A stretch of DNA of 64,000 bases from Nissolia schottii (lineage: Eukaryota; Streptophyta; Magnoliopsida; Fabales; Fabaceae), in NCBI GenBank assembly GCA_003254905.1, contig QANU01032235.1, positions 24,488 to 88,487 of the forward strand. The letters run 5' to 3'. Under the pieces are notes generated by a model that saw nothing but the letters and a program-made list of their open reading frames with translations, was not told where the DNA came from and did not search any database. Positions 48,301 to 64,000 of the stretch are shown here, piece by piece; within the stretch, counting starts at the first letter, position 1, and each line of letters starts with the position of its first letter. A program made the translations under genes and the position numbers.

Positions 48301-49652
48301 CATGAGAGTAATGTATAATTTTAGACAACTTTTGAATAACTACATTTACAAAATGTGTGAGGCTTATGAGTGAGTATGATTGTTCAAAGGTTGTCGTAAT
48401 ATAATTTCTCTCAACACAAATACTTGTGAAGAAATTTATCATGTGTATATCCTTTGATGTATTTGTTATTAAGCTTCCAAATAAATCGATTGGCATAACA
48501 AATTATGGATACCATGACTTTTTTATTCGAAAAAGTTTACATTAATTTAACTTCCCTCATCTATTAGAGTTAGAGTACACCCTCAAACTCTTTGATTAGA
48601 GATGCCTGCATATCACTCACTAAATTATGAATAACATGATTAATGTTATGTATCACAAATTCACAATAGAGGTCTAACATATATTTCTTTTTGCCATACT
48701 TTATCAGTTCAAAACCATTATGAAAGTTAGTTTTCAGTTTCAGTGAAAGGGAAAATGAGCATAAAATTGAGGATCTTTTACTTGTACAATTTTTCTTTTT
48801 GTTATATAATCGACGAGCTACTAGTTTAGCTGCATTCAAGCACAAATTATCTAATTTGACTATTGGGTTTTGGTCAAATTCAATTCATGTATTCAACCGT
48901 CTAACAGCGACTAAGATGCATGTTTGGTCATGAGACAATGATGAGAAAGCATTGATTCTGATACATATTACAAGTAAAAAATTCTCATTTTAAAAATGCC
49001 TAACTCAATTTTAGATATTTTTATCTAAAGATCAAACATATTATATATCATTTTTTATTTAGGGTAATGCTCATTTTAATTTTGAAAATGTAAGTTTGAA
49101 TCTTTTTGGACTTTAAAATTTAATATTTGGCACAATCTTTAAAATTATAAGTTGCAATTTAAATTAAATTCTCAATTCATTATCATAACTTTATTGTCAT
49201 GTTTTTGCTGATTTTTTGCATTAAATGAGAATGTGATAACAGTATAAACAATTGAAATTGTGTGACACCATTACAAGTTGAAAATGTGGTTGAAGTGACA
49301 CTTGGAGTTATAAATTTCAATTGATATAGCAGCTTCATTTGGAACTATAAATTTTCTCACAATCTCATTTGTAGTTTTAAGTACATCTACAACTCATTTG
49401 TAATCTCTCTTGTTGTTACAATCAAATGTGACAAATCAACAAAAACGTGACAATACATTAATGATAATGAATTAAGATACTAATTTGATTAATAATTTAC
49501 AATTTTAAATTAAAAAAACATATTTTAAATTTCAAAAATCAAATGACTCAGATTTAGAGTTTCAAGAATCAATACGAGGTCCATCCCTTTTATATTCATT
49601 ATGTTGTGGGGTTTATACCATTTTTTATTCACTTTGTTAGTTCACTTTGTTT
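48301..49652. other. Downstream region of the ERF gene
   Basis: The ERF 3' UTR is followed by AT-rich sequence without a recognisable gene. A small minus-strand frame at 48570-48845 has no family likeness. Confidence 0.5.
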
Positions 49653-49740
49653 GAAAGACATGCATGTATCCTATACTAGCAATACCTTTCCCGCCGTATG
49701 TGTCTATTCTTAATTTTGATTTATAGTCATGGAAGTTTCT
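49653..49740 (+). pseudogene. Fragment of a ROP GTPase gene (exon 1 end plus intron 1 start)
   Basis: The segment matches 54923-55019 of the intact ROP gene downstream, with a few substitutions and small deletions. It covers the end of exon 1 (GAAAGACATGCATG and ATCCTATACTAGCAATACC) and continues into intron 1 (AATTTTGATTTATAGTCATG). Because intron sequence is included, it was copied at the DNA level and not through RNA. It encodes no functional product. Confidence 0.85.
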
Positions 49741-49959
49741 AGAGGTGTGAAAATAAGCTCAACCTATTTACCTAGTTAAATGGACGAGTCAAAGGTATAA
49801 AATTCGGCTCACCAATAATAAAAAGACTATCTAACCCAACCCCATTTAACCCATGGGCCAAATATGTGTGTTTAGTGTTAAAATAAACATAATTTGTAAA
49901 TCTATTTATCTGTATTAAATGGACGAATTAAACATATAAAAATGAAGTTGATAGTGCCA

Positions 49960-51750
49960 CTACAAGGCGATTCAAGGCCAAGGTGGCCTCCTCCTAGGTT
50001 CCCTTCTCTTCCCCAATATAACAACCCTTAAAAAAATAGGGATCACGTCTTGCAGGAGACGCAAGTTAGAAAGCCAACGCATTTTTTCGCATTTTGGGCT
50101 AGGAGAGGGCCCGCCCCGCCCCTTTGGCCATCTTTTCCCCTATAAATACTCCTCCCCCCATTCCAATAGCTTTAGACTCTTCTTCTCTCCTAGGACGAGT
50201 TTTTGCTCAATTTTCTTCTCTTCCTCTTGTGAAGATACAAAGGTAGGTAGGTAGCTAGTCCTTTTCAGGATGGCCTAGGGTAGTAGGCCCCGGCACCGCC
50301 ACCGTGTTGGTGTTGGCCCACAGTAGTCTGCAGGACGCCGTGGCAATGCTGGAACGTTGTAGCAATGCCAAATCGCTACCGCGTGGTCTGCCAGTTAAAA
50401 GATTTCCTTATGGATTTCTGATGGTGGTTTTATTGGCTTTCCAGGTACCAACGCCACACCGCTTAGTGGTGGTCCCGGTGCATCGATGGTCCTGCTTCGG
50501 TGGCCCAACAATAGAGTCAGTTGTGTCATAACATGCTAGTAGTTATTTAGTTATTCATATACATGTTCAGTAGATGCCATGCTTGGTTAGGCTTATATAA
50601 TAAGACTTTAAGTAAAGACTCTAGTTAAGGCATGGACCCTAACAAGGGGCAGGTTCTAACTAAGACAAAACTTGGTACTTAAGATGTCCGTTTGTGACGC
50701 ATCGATCTCTCTAGGAATATTGTCCTAAGTGTGGGACCTTAGCCCTTGAGTCAGGACTAATAAACAAGATTAGCTAAGTAGGATACACTTGTCATAATCA
50801 TAGCCTTAGGCCTTAACAAAATGGTAATCAAAGACAACTCCCTAAAAGACTTCAATAACAGTAGATTCTAGGGTATATATGTATTAGATGTCTGTCTAGG
50901 TTGTACAGGAAGCAACTAGTTAAGGAGGTTTTACAATTAAATATTAAGGGAGAGACAAACCAAGTGTCAAACATCAATGACCTAGAACAGTACGAGATCC
51001 TACGATCTCGTAACCTAGACCCAGTAGTAGATAGATATGAGCGCCAGACTCCTCAGTTACGACATGCGTGCCCTATTAGACCCCCACGCGTCAGGCTCCT
51101 CAAACTTAGGGTATGCGTACCCTCACAGATATCCGAGTTGCGTGCGTACCAGAACCACCTGGATTTATCCTGGTGAAGTTTGCTCGAGCTGCGGCTCCTT
51201 TGAATTGTGCTCCTCTACTAGGGACGTGGGCATTTGTACAGCTTATTCAGTATGTGCAGTTCATTTAATTTCTTTCAGATATCCGTCATATATATGCTTT
51301 ATTGATATACATGTTCCTTCAGTATATATATACCATCATATTGTCTATAGTAAGTGCTATTTGAGTGATACCGAGGTACCCATCACTGAGTTAACAATTC
51401 ACCCCTCTGTCAATAACATTTTCAGATTTGGCTGAGGATAGTGAGAATGATCCCTGAGCGAAGATTTCAAACGTTAGTGATAAGCTCTGCTTCGCAGTGA
51501 GGACTACCCCGAGTTTTACAATCATGCTCCAGACACCTAGAGCATGGTCCTTATTTAATATCCATGTATTTCAATTTCAAACATTGACATTATGTAAACT
51601 CGTTATTACTTTTTTTAGTTAAGTTAAACGTAAACAGTTATTCAGTTAATTTAAAATAAATAAAGTTTTTTTATCATTATGAGCATTTAATACATGTTTA
51701 GTATGTTACTTCAGAAATTCTATAGGACAGTAGCCCTACATGTGGTCACA
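49960..51750 (+). mobile_element. LTR-like block (probable retrotransposon LTR or remnant)
   Basis: This block is richer in GC than its surroundings. It carries a clear core promoter (CTATAAATACTCC near 50141) followed by pyrimidine-rich leader sequence, and it has no long reading frame. Part of it (50876-50965) recurs in inverted orientation at 52384-52474, so it belongs to a repeat family. Clean TG...CA ends with a target duplication were not found, so the limits are approximate and the LTR call is inference. Confidence 0.45.
50140..50149 (+). promoter_or_regulatory. TATA box in the LTR-like block
   Basis: TATAAATACT lies after a GC-rich stretch and before a CT-rich leader. It is a well-formed plant core promoter, presumably that of the retroelement. 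Confidence 0.5.
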
Positions 51751-52030
51751 TTTTAAGTTGGAGACACCCAACCTCTCCGACCTCCCCCCACCTCCCATTC
51801 CTATTGCTATTGGTGTAAAATGCAATTAAGGAAAGTGGAACAAAACATAGTACTGTGTAGGATTTCACAAGTTAGGGTAAATTAACTAAAGTATTGTTCA
51901 AAATATAGTAATTGGAAATGCATAATTTAGAAGCTCATTGGATGACAAAAAATGAAGGAAAATTGCAAATTTGAAAACTCTAACAGGAGCACGATGGAGG
52001 AATAAGACGATAGCAGAAAGCATTGTCTTA

Positions 52031-52218
52031 CCAACGGGAGTTGGTCCAAGTGGTAAGCGGCTTGGTATCGCTTAAGTAAGGTCCCGAATTCGAGACCTTG
52101 TGTACGCAGTTATCCCTACTGCGAGACTCACCCGCCATAGCCAGGTGCGCGACCCGAGTCGACCCGGATTAGTCAAGGTGGAGCCTTGGATAACTAAGCA
52201 GGCAACCTAAAAAAAAAA
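52031..52218 (+). mobile_element. tRNA-derived SINE with target duplication
   Basis: The body starts CCAACGGGAGTTGGTCCAAG and ends in a short A run. A box A-like TGGTCCAAGTGGTAAGCGG and a box B-like AATTCGAGACC stand in the usual spacing for RNA polymerase III. A 16-bp target duplication, AGAA[A/G]GCATTGTCTTA, flanks it at 52015-52030 and 52219-52234 with one mismatch. No protein is encoded. Confidence 0.88.
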
Positions 52219-52234
52219 AGAAGGCATTGTCTTA

Positions 52235-56625
<4,391 letters not shown>

Positions 56626-59600
56626 TATTTTCTTACTCAGTTTATATTTCACATGAAATCTTTTTATGTAACAGAATTGAAACAATATGCTCTAGTGTTT
56701 ATGATTCTAATATATAAAGAGCCTATGTATACGGATAAGGATGTGAAGAACATTAGGTTCCTCTTAAATCCTAAACAATGGCAAATGAAATTTAGTATTG
56801 CATTGTTAATTATTTTTCTTTTGCACTGTCCAGTTTCGCATAGTTCATATGAATTTTGAAAGTGGGAACCCTCAATTTGCAATTCCTTGTGTTCTGTTTC
56901 CACTTAGTGTCTACCCTGTTTCTTTCAATTGGATCGTTTACACTTCAGAACTAACAAGAAGAAACTAAAATAAAATTGGAGAACTCACTAGTCATGGTGA
57001 ATTAAACCAAGATTTGTCAGTTTATCATATCATATAATATCTGAAATTTGACCACACGTTGTCAAAAAAGTATTTTCAACATCTCAGTTTCAAATTTGAA
57101 TGCAGTAAATACTACTAATGAGTAATGAACTTTGGTCATGGTATTGGATTAGCGTTACAATTCCTAGTCAAGAAAACATAAAGAGGATTAGCGTTACAAG
57201 TCAGAATCCTCTGACCCAATTTATGAGTCTCATCAAATTTAATCTTGGTAACCGATCGAGTTGAACATTCAACATAATCTCCCAAATTCATAAGGGCAAT
57301 AACTGATTCATTGGGATTTTCCTTTGTGCTCTAGACAATGCAGCCCAAAAAGTCAAAAAAACAAAACAAAAAAACTTGAAACAAACTGAACTAGTCACAA
57401 TTCATAAAAGCCATTGCGTTACACTTTACTTCTCATTACTGGAGTAACGTTACTGTATATTCCTAACCGTTACTTCTTCTGTTCACACTTATATCACTTT
57501 GACAAATTACTCATAGATTAAGAAAGTAATTAATTTGCACAAACTTGTGTTTAGACTAAATTATCTTTTAATGAGTGAGAATGACTGTTATGAAAAATTG
57601 TAATACAATTAATATAATAGTAGAAAGTTCATGATAAATAAGGGTATAGTTGAAAATGCAATAATTAATACTTCTTTAATCTAATCAAACAACAACTACT
57701 TTTAGACAGTTTTGGATAAAAGTGTATGCTTTCAATGTTTTAAAATCTTAAAAAAGTAATTAATTATTATCCTATATAGTACTCTTTCCGTCCACTTTTT
57801 GTTGTCATTTCTCAAACAAAAAATTGTCCAAAATTATTTATCATTTGAGTGGATTAAGGAAACATTAAATGTATTTTTTTTATCATTGTTATCTCTCATA
57901 CTCCTAATAACAATTAATTATTATAACATTAACTGATTAAGGTTAATTTTGTCTACACGCTCTATATTATCTCTGTCTTATTGCCAATTAAATAATTTTT
58001 TAAATTGTGTTTTTATAAAAAAAATGACAACAAAAAGTTAACGAAAGGAGTAGTTAAAAAGATGATTAGAATGATGAATTAAGAGGATAAACATCTTTCC
58101 TTAAAAAAATCACCCATAAATAAAAAAAGAGGAGAAAACTTTTTCTAACATAGAAGAGAAAATTAATACTAATTAAAATTAATGGTTAATAATATTTTTT
58201 AATTATATATTAAATATGTTACAAGATCATGTAAATAATTTTTCCTCTATACGAAATCGTGTGGACTTCAAAGTAGCGAATAACAATGTAATTATGCACC
58301 AAGAATAAGTTGTCTTTGGTTCATATAGTTTGCAAAATATGGTCAGGTGAAAAAAACTTCATTTTATATCCGTTTGGTTTGAGACTAAAATTCATGTTAA
58401 AATGCAACTCAACATAATTTATTCAAACACCTTGAATAAAAAAGGTAAAAAGTTTGTCTTCTTGGATTTTGATCATAGAGGTTTCAACGAAACTATTGAA
58501 AGTAAGCTAATTCATGTCAAATCTTAATAAGTAATGTTTTATAGGTTTCTTTGAAACTACTTTAAGTCGTATTTGAGTTTGAATGAAATGACAGAAAAAA
58601 AACGTTGAAATAAATTAAACACAATTTGCATCACATAAACCATGGTTTAGGCTTCCTCAACTTCAATATTCTTCAATTACCAAGCATGCGCACTTAATTA
58701 TTTATGTGAACACCTAGAATGCTCATCGGTAACTATTGAACTCATCAGCAAATGGGACCAAGGAAAATGATGAGATTATTATTATTGTTGTTGTACTAAC
58801 AATACTTGACCCTTCCCCACCTCATTGACATTGAGTATTTTCCTTAGAATCTCAGCCAAAGATATTTTACTTGAAATCAAAGTTTTGGTTTTGTACATGT
58901 CTCTTTCTCAACCGAATTCGAAAGGGAGCGAGAGCAGTACGAACTATATGTGAAGTAACTATGAATTGGTTGCTAAGTGTGCTGGTGTCTGTTCAATCAA
59001 GATAACTAGAAAAGTGGGTCAAAATAAAACTAAAAGTTTAATTGCTATGTAATATTATTTTTTACTGCCATTAATCAAATTATTCCATAAACATAACTAA
59101 TCATTTAGGCTTAAATTGAAACTTCTATGAAACATTGAAACTAATAATATGCAACAACATCACAACACTTAAATTGACCTGAACATGGCCAATAATTTTG
59201 CATAGTTTCATGTAAATTTGATAAATGATATTACGACAATTCAATTTGATAATCTCTAGACAATCATACTCACAAAAGTGAAAGACCCATCATAAATTAT
59301 ATTACACATTTTTATAAGTGTGTAATTGTCTAAATTTTTTTTAATTAAATTGTTATAATAGCATGACTCAAAAACTTTTACTTCGATTCGAGCTACCTGA
59401 TTAGCCAACTAATTTAATTAAATTAACAGTTGTATCGATTATTCCTAGAAAAAAAAAACCGTATGAATTACTTCATTTTTTGTTCTAGCTAGCTAGAAGT
59501 TTAGCTAATATATAGTATAATCTATATTAAAAATGCTAATCAATTAATATATACATTTGAACTCCAAATCAAGAAAGAACATGCAACATCCCCATTAACT

Positions 59601-60342
59601 AAATTCCTTCTTTTCAAATGAGGGTGGAGGAACATGCAAAAACTCAGTGAAGCTAGTACCCATGGATTGGCTTCAAGAAGTAAGCGTTAGACAACAAAGA
59701 CATCTTTCATAGTAAGATTTTAAAGTCATGAAATAATGGCTACACCACCAATGGGTGGCATAACTTTCTTCTGTCTCTAACTCCACATTTTCTGTGCCAT
59801 GCATAATATAATATTATAAGCACGCTTAATTAGCTAGACCTTCCATGGCTGCAAGTACGTTGTGGTAGCATGCATGTGCACCAAAATTATAGCATTCAAT
59901 CTCAGCATGTTGAGTATTTACTGCATGCACGTTAGCATTTACTGAATGTTGTTGGCGCAACTTTAACTACGACACACATACCCATCTCATGTTTTGCATT
60001 AGATTAAGAGTTGTGTTATGTGTGATTATTTTATATGAGACATTATGTCGAGTTACATTACATATTTATAAGAAATTTTAATGAGATTCACACTTCAATA
60101 TTGAGATTCAATCTAATAGTAAATAAAATGTGAATAAAAATAGTATCTCATTTAAAATAAGCACAATCAACATTTTTCTTAATACAAAACATTAAATAAT
60201 ATCATGTGCAAGTTTAAATCCTTTGGAAAGCAAAAGAACATAAAAATAATTCGGGCCTTCTACGTAGAGTTTAAACTCAAGACCACTAATTAAGGATTCA
60301 AGACTTATCACCACATTGATCAATCTCATGCTAGTATATCGT

Positions 60343-60376
<34 letters not shown>
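60343..60376. repeat. (TA)n microsatellite
   Basis: About 16 TA units. Confidence 0.85.
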
Positions 60377-60381
<5 letters not shown>

Positions 60382-61315
60382 AATATAAACGGAGGATGTT
60401 ATTATAATTTTATAATTGACATTTAATTTTTTTCAAAAAAAAATTATATATATTCATCCACGTTAGGTTATTCAAAATTAAAAGTTCATAATTAAAATTT
60501 TATGTATATAGTTATTTTGGGCTGAAATTAATAGAAAAATAAACAAAGCATGTTTGAATTTTACTTTTTTTTTTTCAATGATTTTATCAAAGATTTTGAC
60601 CCAAAAAATTGATCAAGCAAGTACAAAGCAAAATTCTATCGCAAATCATCAATACTCGATTCATATAGGCCATATCTTGTTAAGAACTCTCTTTTAAAAA
60701 AAATCAGACTAACCAATATACAATTCACATTCACTCATTATATATATTGCTTTTCCTCATATATATGGACATAAGAGGCCTTGAGGAAAAATTTAGGACT
60801 TACGAGTGATTGTTATGTGCGAAAATCCCAACCAGATACATACAGATCGATATGAATGATCACACAACATTCACTGAGTTGGAAAATTCAAAATTTGTCT
60901 CTAATGATTTACAACACACATGCACTTGTTGTGTGTTTGTGGGATACACTGCCCAGAATCGATCTGAGACTTGTGTGTATATATAATCATATGGTTTCTC
61001 CCATCACTGGGAGTCACCACAATGACTTGACAGAGAAAAAGAAGGGCTAGAAAAGAGATCAGATCTTAGGGTGGTCCAGCAATTGAGACTATACTTACTG
61101 ATTTCCCCTCTCATTTTATTTTGGTGCAGACAGAATGGTCGGAACAGAGAAAAAGAAGTGATGATTTGAAAGGAAAAAAAATAAAGAGATCCAAGTGAAA
61201 CAAAAGAAGGCAATAAATGTTAATGTGACCAGGTGGCCGGTGGGTGAGGATCAAGCACTTGTCAGGTACTGAATGAAGCTGCATGCATAGAGCTATTAAT
61301 TTACAAGTGCAAATC

Positions 61316-61317
<2 letters not shown>

Positions 61318-61346
<29 letters not shown>

Positions 61347-61410
61347 TATATATATATATATATGTATGTATATATATATGTATGTATGTATATATGTATG
61401 TATGTATATA
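61318..61410. repeat. Compound (GATA)n-(TA)n-(TATG)n microsatellite
   Basis: Six or seven GATA units run into TA repeats and then into alternating TATG and TATA units. Confidence 0.85.
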
Positions 61411-64000
61411 TTTAATGGATTAGACAGGAGAAAATAGCAGCCTGCATAGGATTAATGGGTATATATATTTGCAATTGCTTGGTCTTATGCTAACATGTGC
61501 ACGCTTTGCATTTTGATATATAGTCGCATTTTTAGTAATGAGGCTCATCATGTGTTTGTTGAGCTTTGTTAAGTCTCCGTACATTGTGGATGCCCTTTGC
61601 TCGATGCCGGGTGCATTATTGTTTAATGGAATGATATATTTTACTTAACAAAAAAGTAGTTGCATTTTAGTAATTCATAATGTAGAGTGCAGAAACTCAC
61701 TATGCTATGCTATAATCAAGATTCAAAAAAACCCTAATGGCAATCAATACTGTAATGCTACCTCCCTGAAAGATGTAATTCAGTTGCTAAATTTGTTCGA
61801 TTGGATTGTTGTCCCAATTTCTTCTTCTTCTTTTTTTTTTTTGGGCTAATTTAATAGTGAAAAGAGAGACCAAGGGAAACAGAGTTGTCCATACATGGTC
61901 CCCTTTCAAAATATCAGAACGTATATAGATATACTACTAATTAAGAAAACAAAGGTTCCCTCCAAAATTTGAGATACTATAACTTTTTTATTTATTTAAT
62001 GATTTATATGTCATATATAAGTAATTATATATGTTTGGTACCTTTGTGGCTATATCTAATTATTTAGTCTATCTCTCATGCTTATATAAAATATTGAAAC
62101 AATTTTCATGTGTCAAACAAAAAAGTGAAACAATTTTTAAAGATATTTTTACATAAACACAAGTTTAATACTTCATCTTTATGTACACAATAATAAAAAT
62201 GGATTTCAATAATTTCATTTAACAATCACATATATACATGCGTATAGATCCCACCAAACATTCAATATTCAACCTTGCCGCCCCTACTCGCATTTTCTAA
62301 ATTTCTTTGTCCTTGGTCTTCGTCATCGTCACCCACCGCCATGCTTCTTGTAGGTTCATCTCCATCGCCACTGAATCTGGATAAGGATCCACCTATTCCT
62401 TTGGTTGAAGCCGCTTTCACCTCTACTTGATTGAGCCCTTTTGACAAAACAATTGAGTATTTGAATATTTAGTCCAACTTGATTGAGGTTGGGTTGGCTC
62501 GATTAGGATTGAGCTAACACATAACAAACACTAAAATTGAACCAACTCAATTCGATCTAAAATGATTGGTTTAGATCCCCCAAAATTCGAACAGTACCAA
62601 TGCGTGGACACTCCTTATAATACTATACAGGAAACTTTATCGTGCACAATTCTTTTTATATGAAAAAGGTCTTTAATTAGCTTTTCTTAGTAAGACAAAA
62701 TTAAATAAAGGACAAAATATAAGCAATGTAAGGCATTCACGGTTGTGCCGATTCTTCTTGACGTCTTCCCTGCCACATTTTGCATATGGAGTATAGGGCA
62801 TCAACCTAGCTACCTCTACATTTATCTTCCAAACATCATTGTGTGGTCACTCTGAAAACACTACTGACAGCTGAATCACAACGTTGTATCATGATTTCTT
62901 TTCCACGAAATAAAGACAAATAATACTACTGCAGCTGATTAATTAACTCATCCTCACATATTCAAATAGATCATCGAGTACCTATATATATATTCTTTTA
63001 ATTTCTTTTAGACAAAACAAAAGATGCCCGTGTACTTTGGTGTAATATTAATCCAAACATCTTAAACGTCCTAACTTTTTAAACCCTTTATAAATTATTG
63101 ATATATGATAGATTGAGGATACACAAAACTGTAATATATGTGTCTGTCTAGTACGTACGTCCTTGGTTGGCCAGGTGATAATTTTGGCTCTGCCTTTCAA
63201 TTTTCTGTGGTCATTTTTTTTTCCTTCAAAAATCATTTTCTATCATTTACTTATTCTAGTATTTTATAACATAAAAAATTGTCAATATATATATATATAT
63301 ATATATGAAATTTACTTGATTTTTGGGATGTTTTAATTAAGAAGGGACCCAATTAACTTGACATTTTGTCCGGTATATGTCATACTACATCTGCCTAGAA
63401 GATCGATATTATATTGTATATATGCCCAAAAGATGTTAATAATTTTTTAGATGAAACTATGAACTATCTTGATAACTTCTGGTTCATTAAACTATTAACT
63501 TCTGGTTCATTAAACTATTACTAAAATTAATTACTTGTTTGACTGGTAAAACACACAAAATTACTTATCACCTGATCTAACAATTTGCAGATAATATTGA
63601 AAATTGTTAGAAAAAACTACTGCTATATGTGTCACGTACCAAAAATGTCGAGACATGTTTATATAGTTGGATCATCCTTGTACCAAAATGAGTTCATAAA
63701 AAATGACGTAGCGGAATGCATAAGAGAAAATGCATTTGTATTATTTTTATGGGTTTTGCTAACCAATGCCATAAAGGTAAGGACATTGATTAAGGAAGTC
63801 AAATTAATAAGTTTTAAGCTTTTAAAATATTTATTGTCATCGGATACATCTAAATTTTATTTTTTTTTAATATAAAGCTATCACTTTTGATTTATTATAA
63901 CAAGTGTCACAAGAATACTTTTTAACAAAATCCTATTTTTATATGAGACACTGTATTGACTGACACGAATTAGTCGTGAACTAAACGCATGCGTGGGTGG

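Larger units (their letters stand above)
56626..64000. other. Right-end gene-free region
   Basis: About 7.4 kb of AT-rich sequence without a recognisable gene. It contains microsatellites at 60343-60376, 61318-61410 and 63283-63305, and a 24-bp tandem duplication at 63473-63523 (AACTTCTGGTTCATTAAACT unit). A 60-residue acidic minus-strand frame at 62262-62447 is too short and unlike any family to be called a gene. Confidence 0.5.

Noticed and set aside
50304-51435. Short ORFs in the LTR-like block
   Set aside because: They are 75-132 residues without family likeness, and the block has LTR-like promoter structure and a repeated segment.
52031-52130. Possible genuine tRNA gene
   Set aside because: Boxes A and B are present, but the cloverleaf stems do not close. 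The A tail and long target duplication show a SINE.
62262-62447. 61-residue acidic ORF on the minus strand
   Set aside because: It is short and isolated, has no recognisable domain and no neighbouring exon that would extend it. It is probably chance.

Overview
The window is nuclear DNA of a flowering plant, most likely a eudicot. It is AT-rich, and its genes have many short exons with GT-AG introns. Long intergenic stretches are filled with plant transposon families. A legume is plausible from the look of the dispersed repeats, but I could not test this, so the species call is tentative.

Eight protein-coding genes can be rebuilt exon by exon, each with a consistent reading frame. (1) A clade-2-like glutamate receptor-like channel lies at 302-3953 (+). 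(2) An API5 (apoptosis inhibitor 5) homologue with an RGG-rich tail lies at 4782-10932 (-) and converges on gene 1. (3) An ATP11-type mitochondrial F1-ATPase assembly factor lies at 12897-15076 (-). (4) A class III peroxidase of the PER19 type lies at 20633-23595 (+). (5) SNI1, a regulator of systemic acquired resistance, spans 24448-28690 (-) in 14 exons. (6) A GDSL esterase/lipase lies at 30814-34493 (-). (7) An intronless AP2/ERF transcription factor lies at 47503-48300 (+) with upstream ORFs at its start. (8) A ROP/RAC small GTPase lies at 54873-56625 (+) with one GC-AG intron and an unusual CFFF C-terminus. No operon-like logic links them; they are neighbours with individual functions.

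Between them is a dense graveyard of mobile elements. About 15.7-18.87 kb holds a degenerate LINE (zf-RVT plus RNase H) split by a ~1.58 kb LTR-like insertion. At 35607-37248 is a solo LTR with TGTT...AACA ends, a 5-bp target duplication, and ten CGCTCAGCG-type dyads arranged as five pairs 21-22 bp apart in its U3. At 38421-39116 is a Mutator-like foldback element with a 10-bp target duplication, whose arms carry a 32-bp-periodic self-complementary minisatellite. At 44332-46156 is a decayed non-autonomous CACTA element with a 3-bp target duplication. Other items are a long foldback repeat (39.8-41.0 kb), a 429-bp tandem duplication (41.9-42.8 kb), an LTR-like block (about 50.0-51.75 kb) with a small inverted copy at 52.4 kb, a tRNA-derived SINE at 52031-52218 with a ~16-bp target duplication, and several small MITE-like hairpins.

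The features most worth a second look are four: the helically phased paired dyads in the solo LTR, the 32-bp-periodic foldback element, the perfect 246-bp palindrome ending exactly at the only N of the window (probably an assembly fold-back in the SNI1 upstream region), and a genomic fragment of the ROP gene duplicated 5.2 kb upstream of the intact gene. About 7.4 kb at the right end and several other intergenic stretches show only AT-rich sequence and simple repeats.
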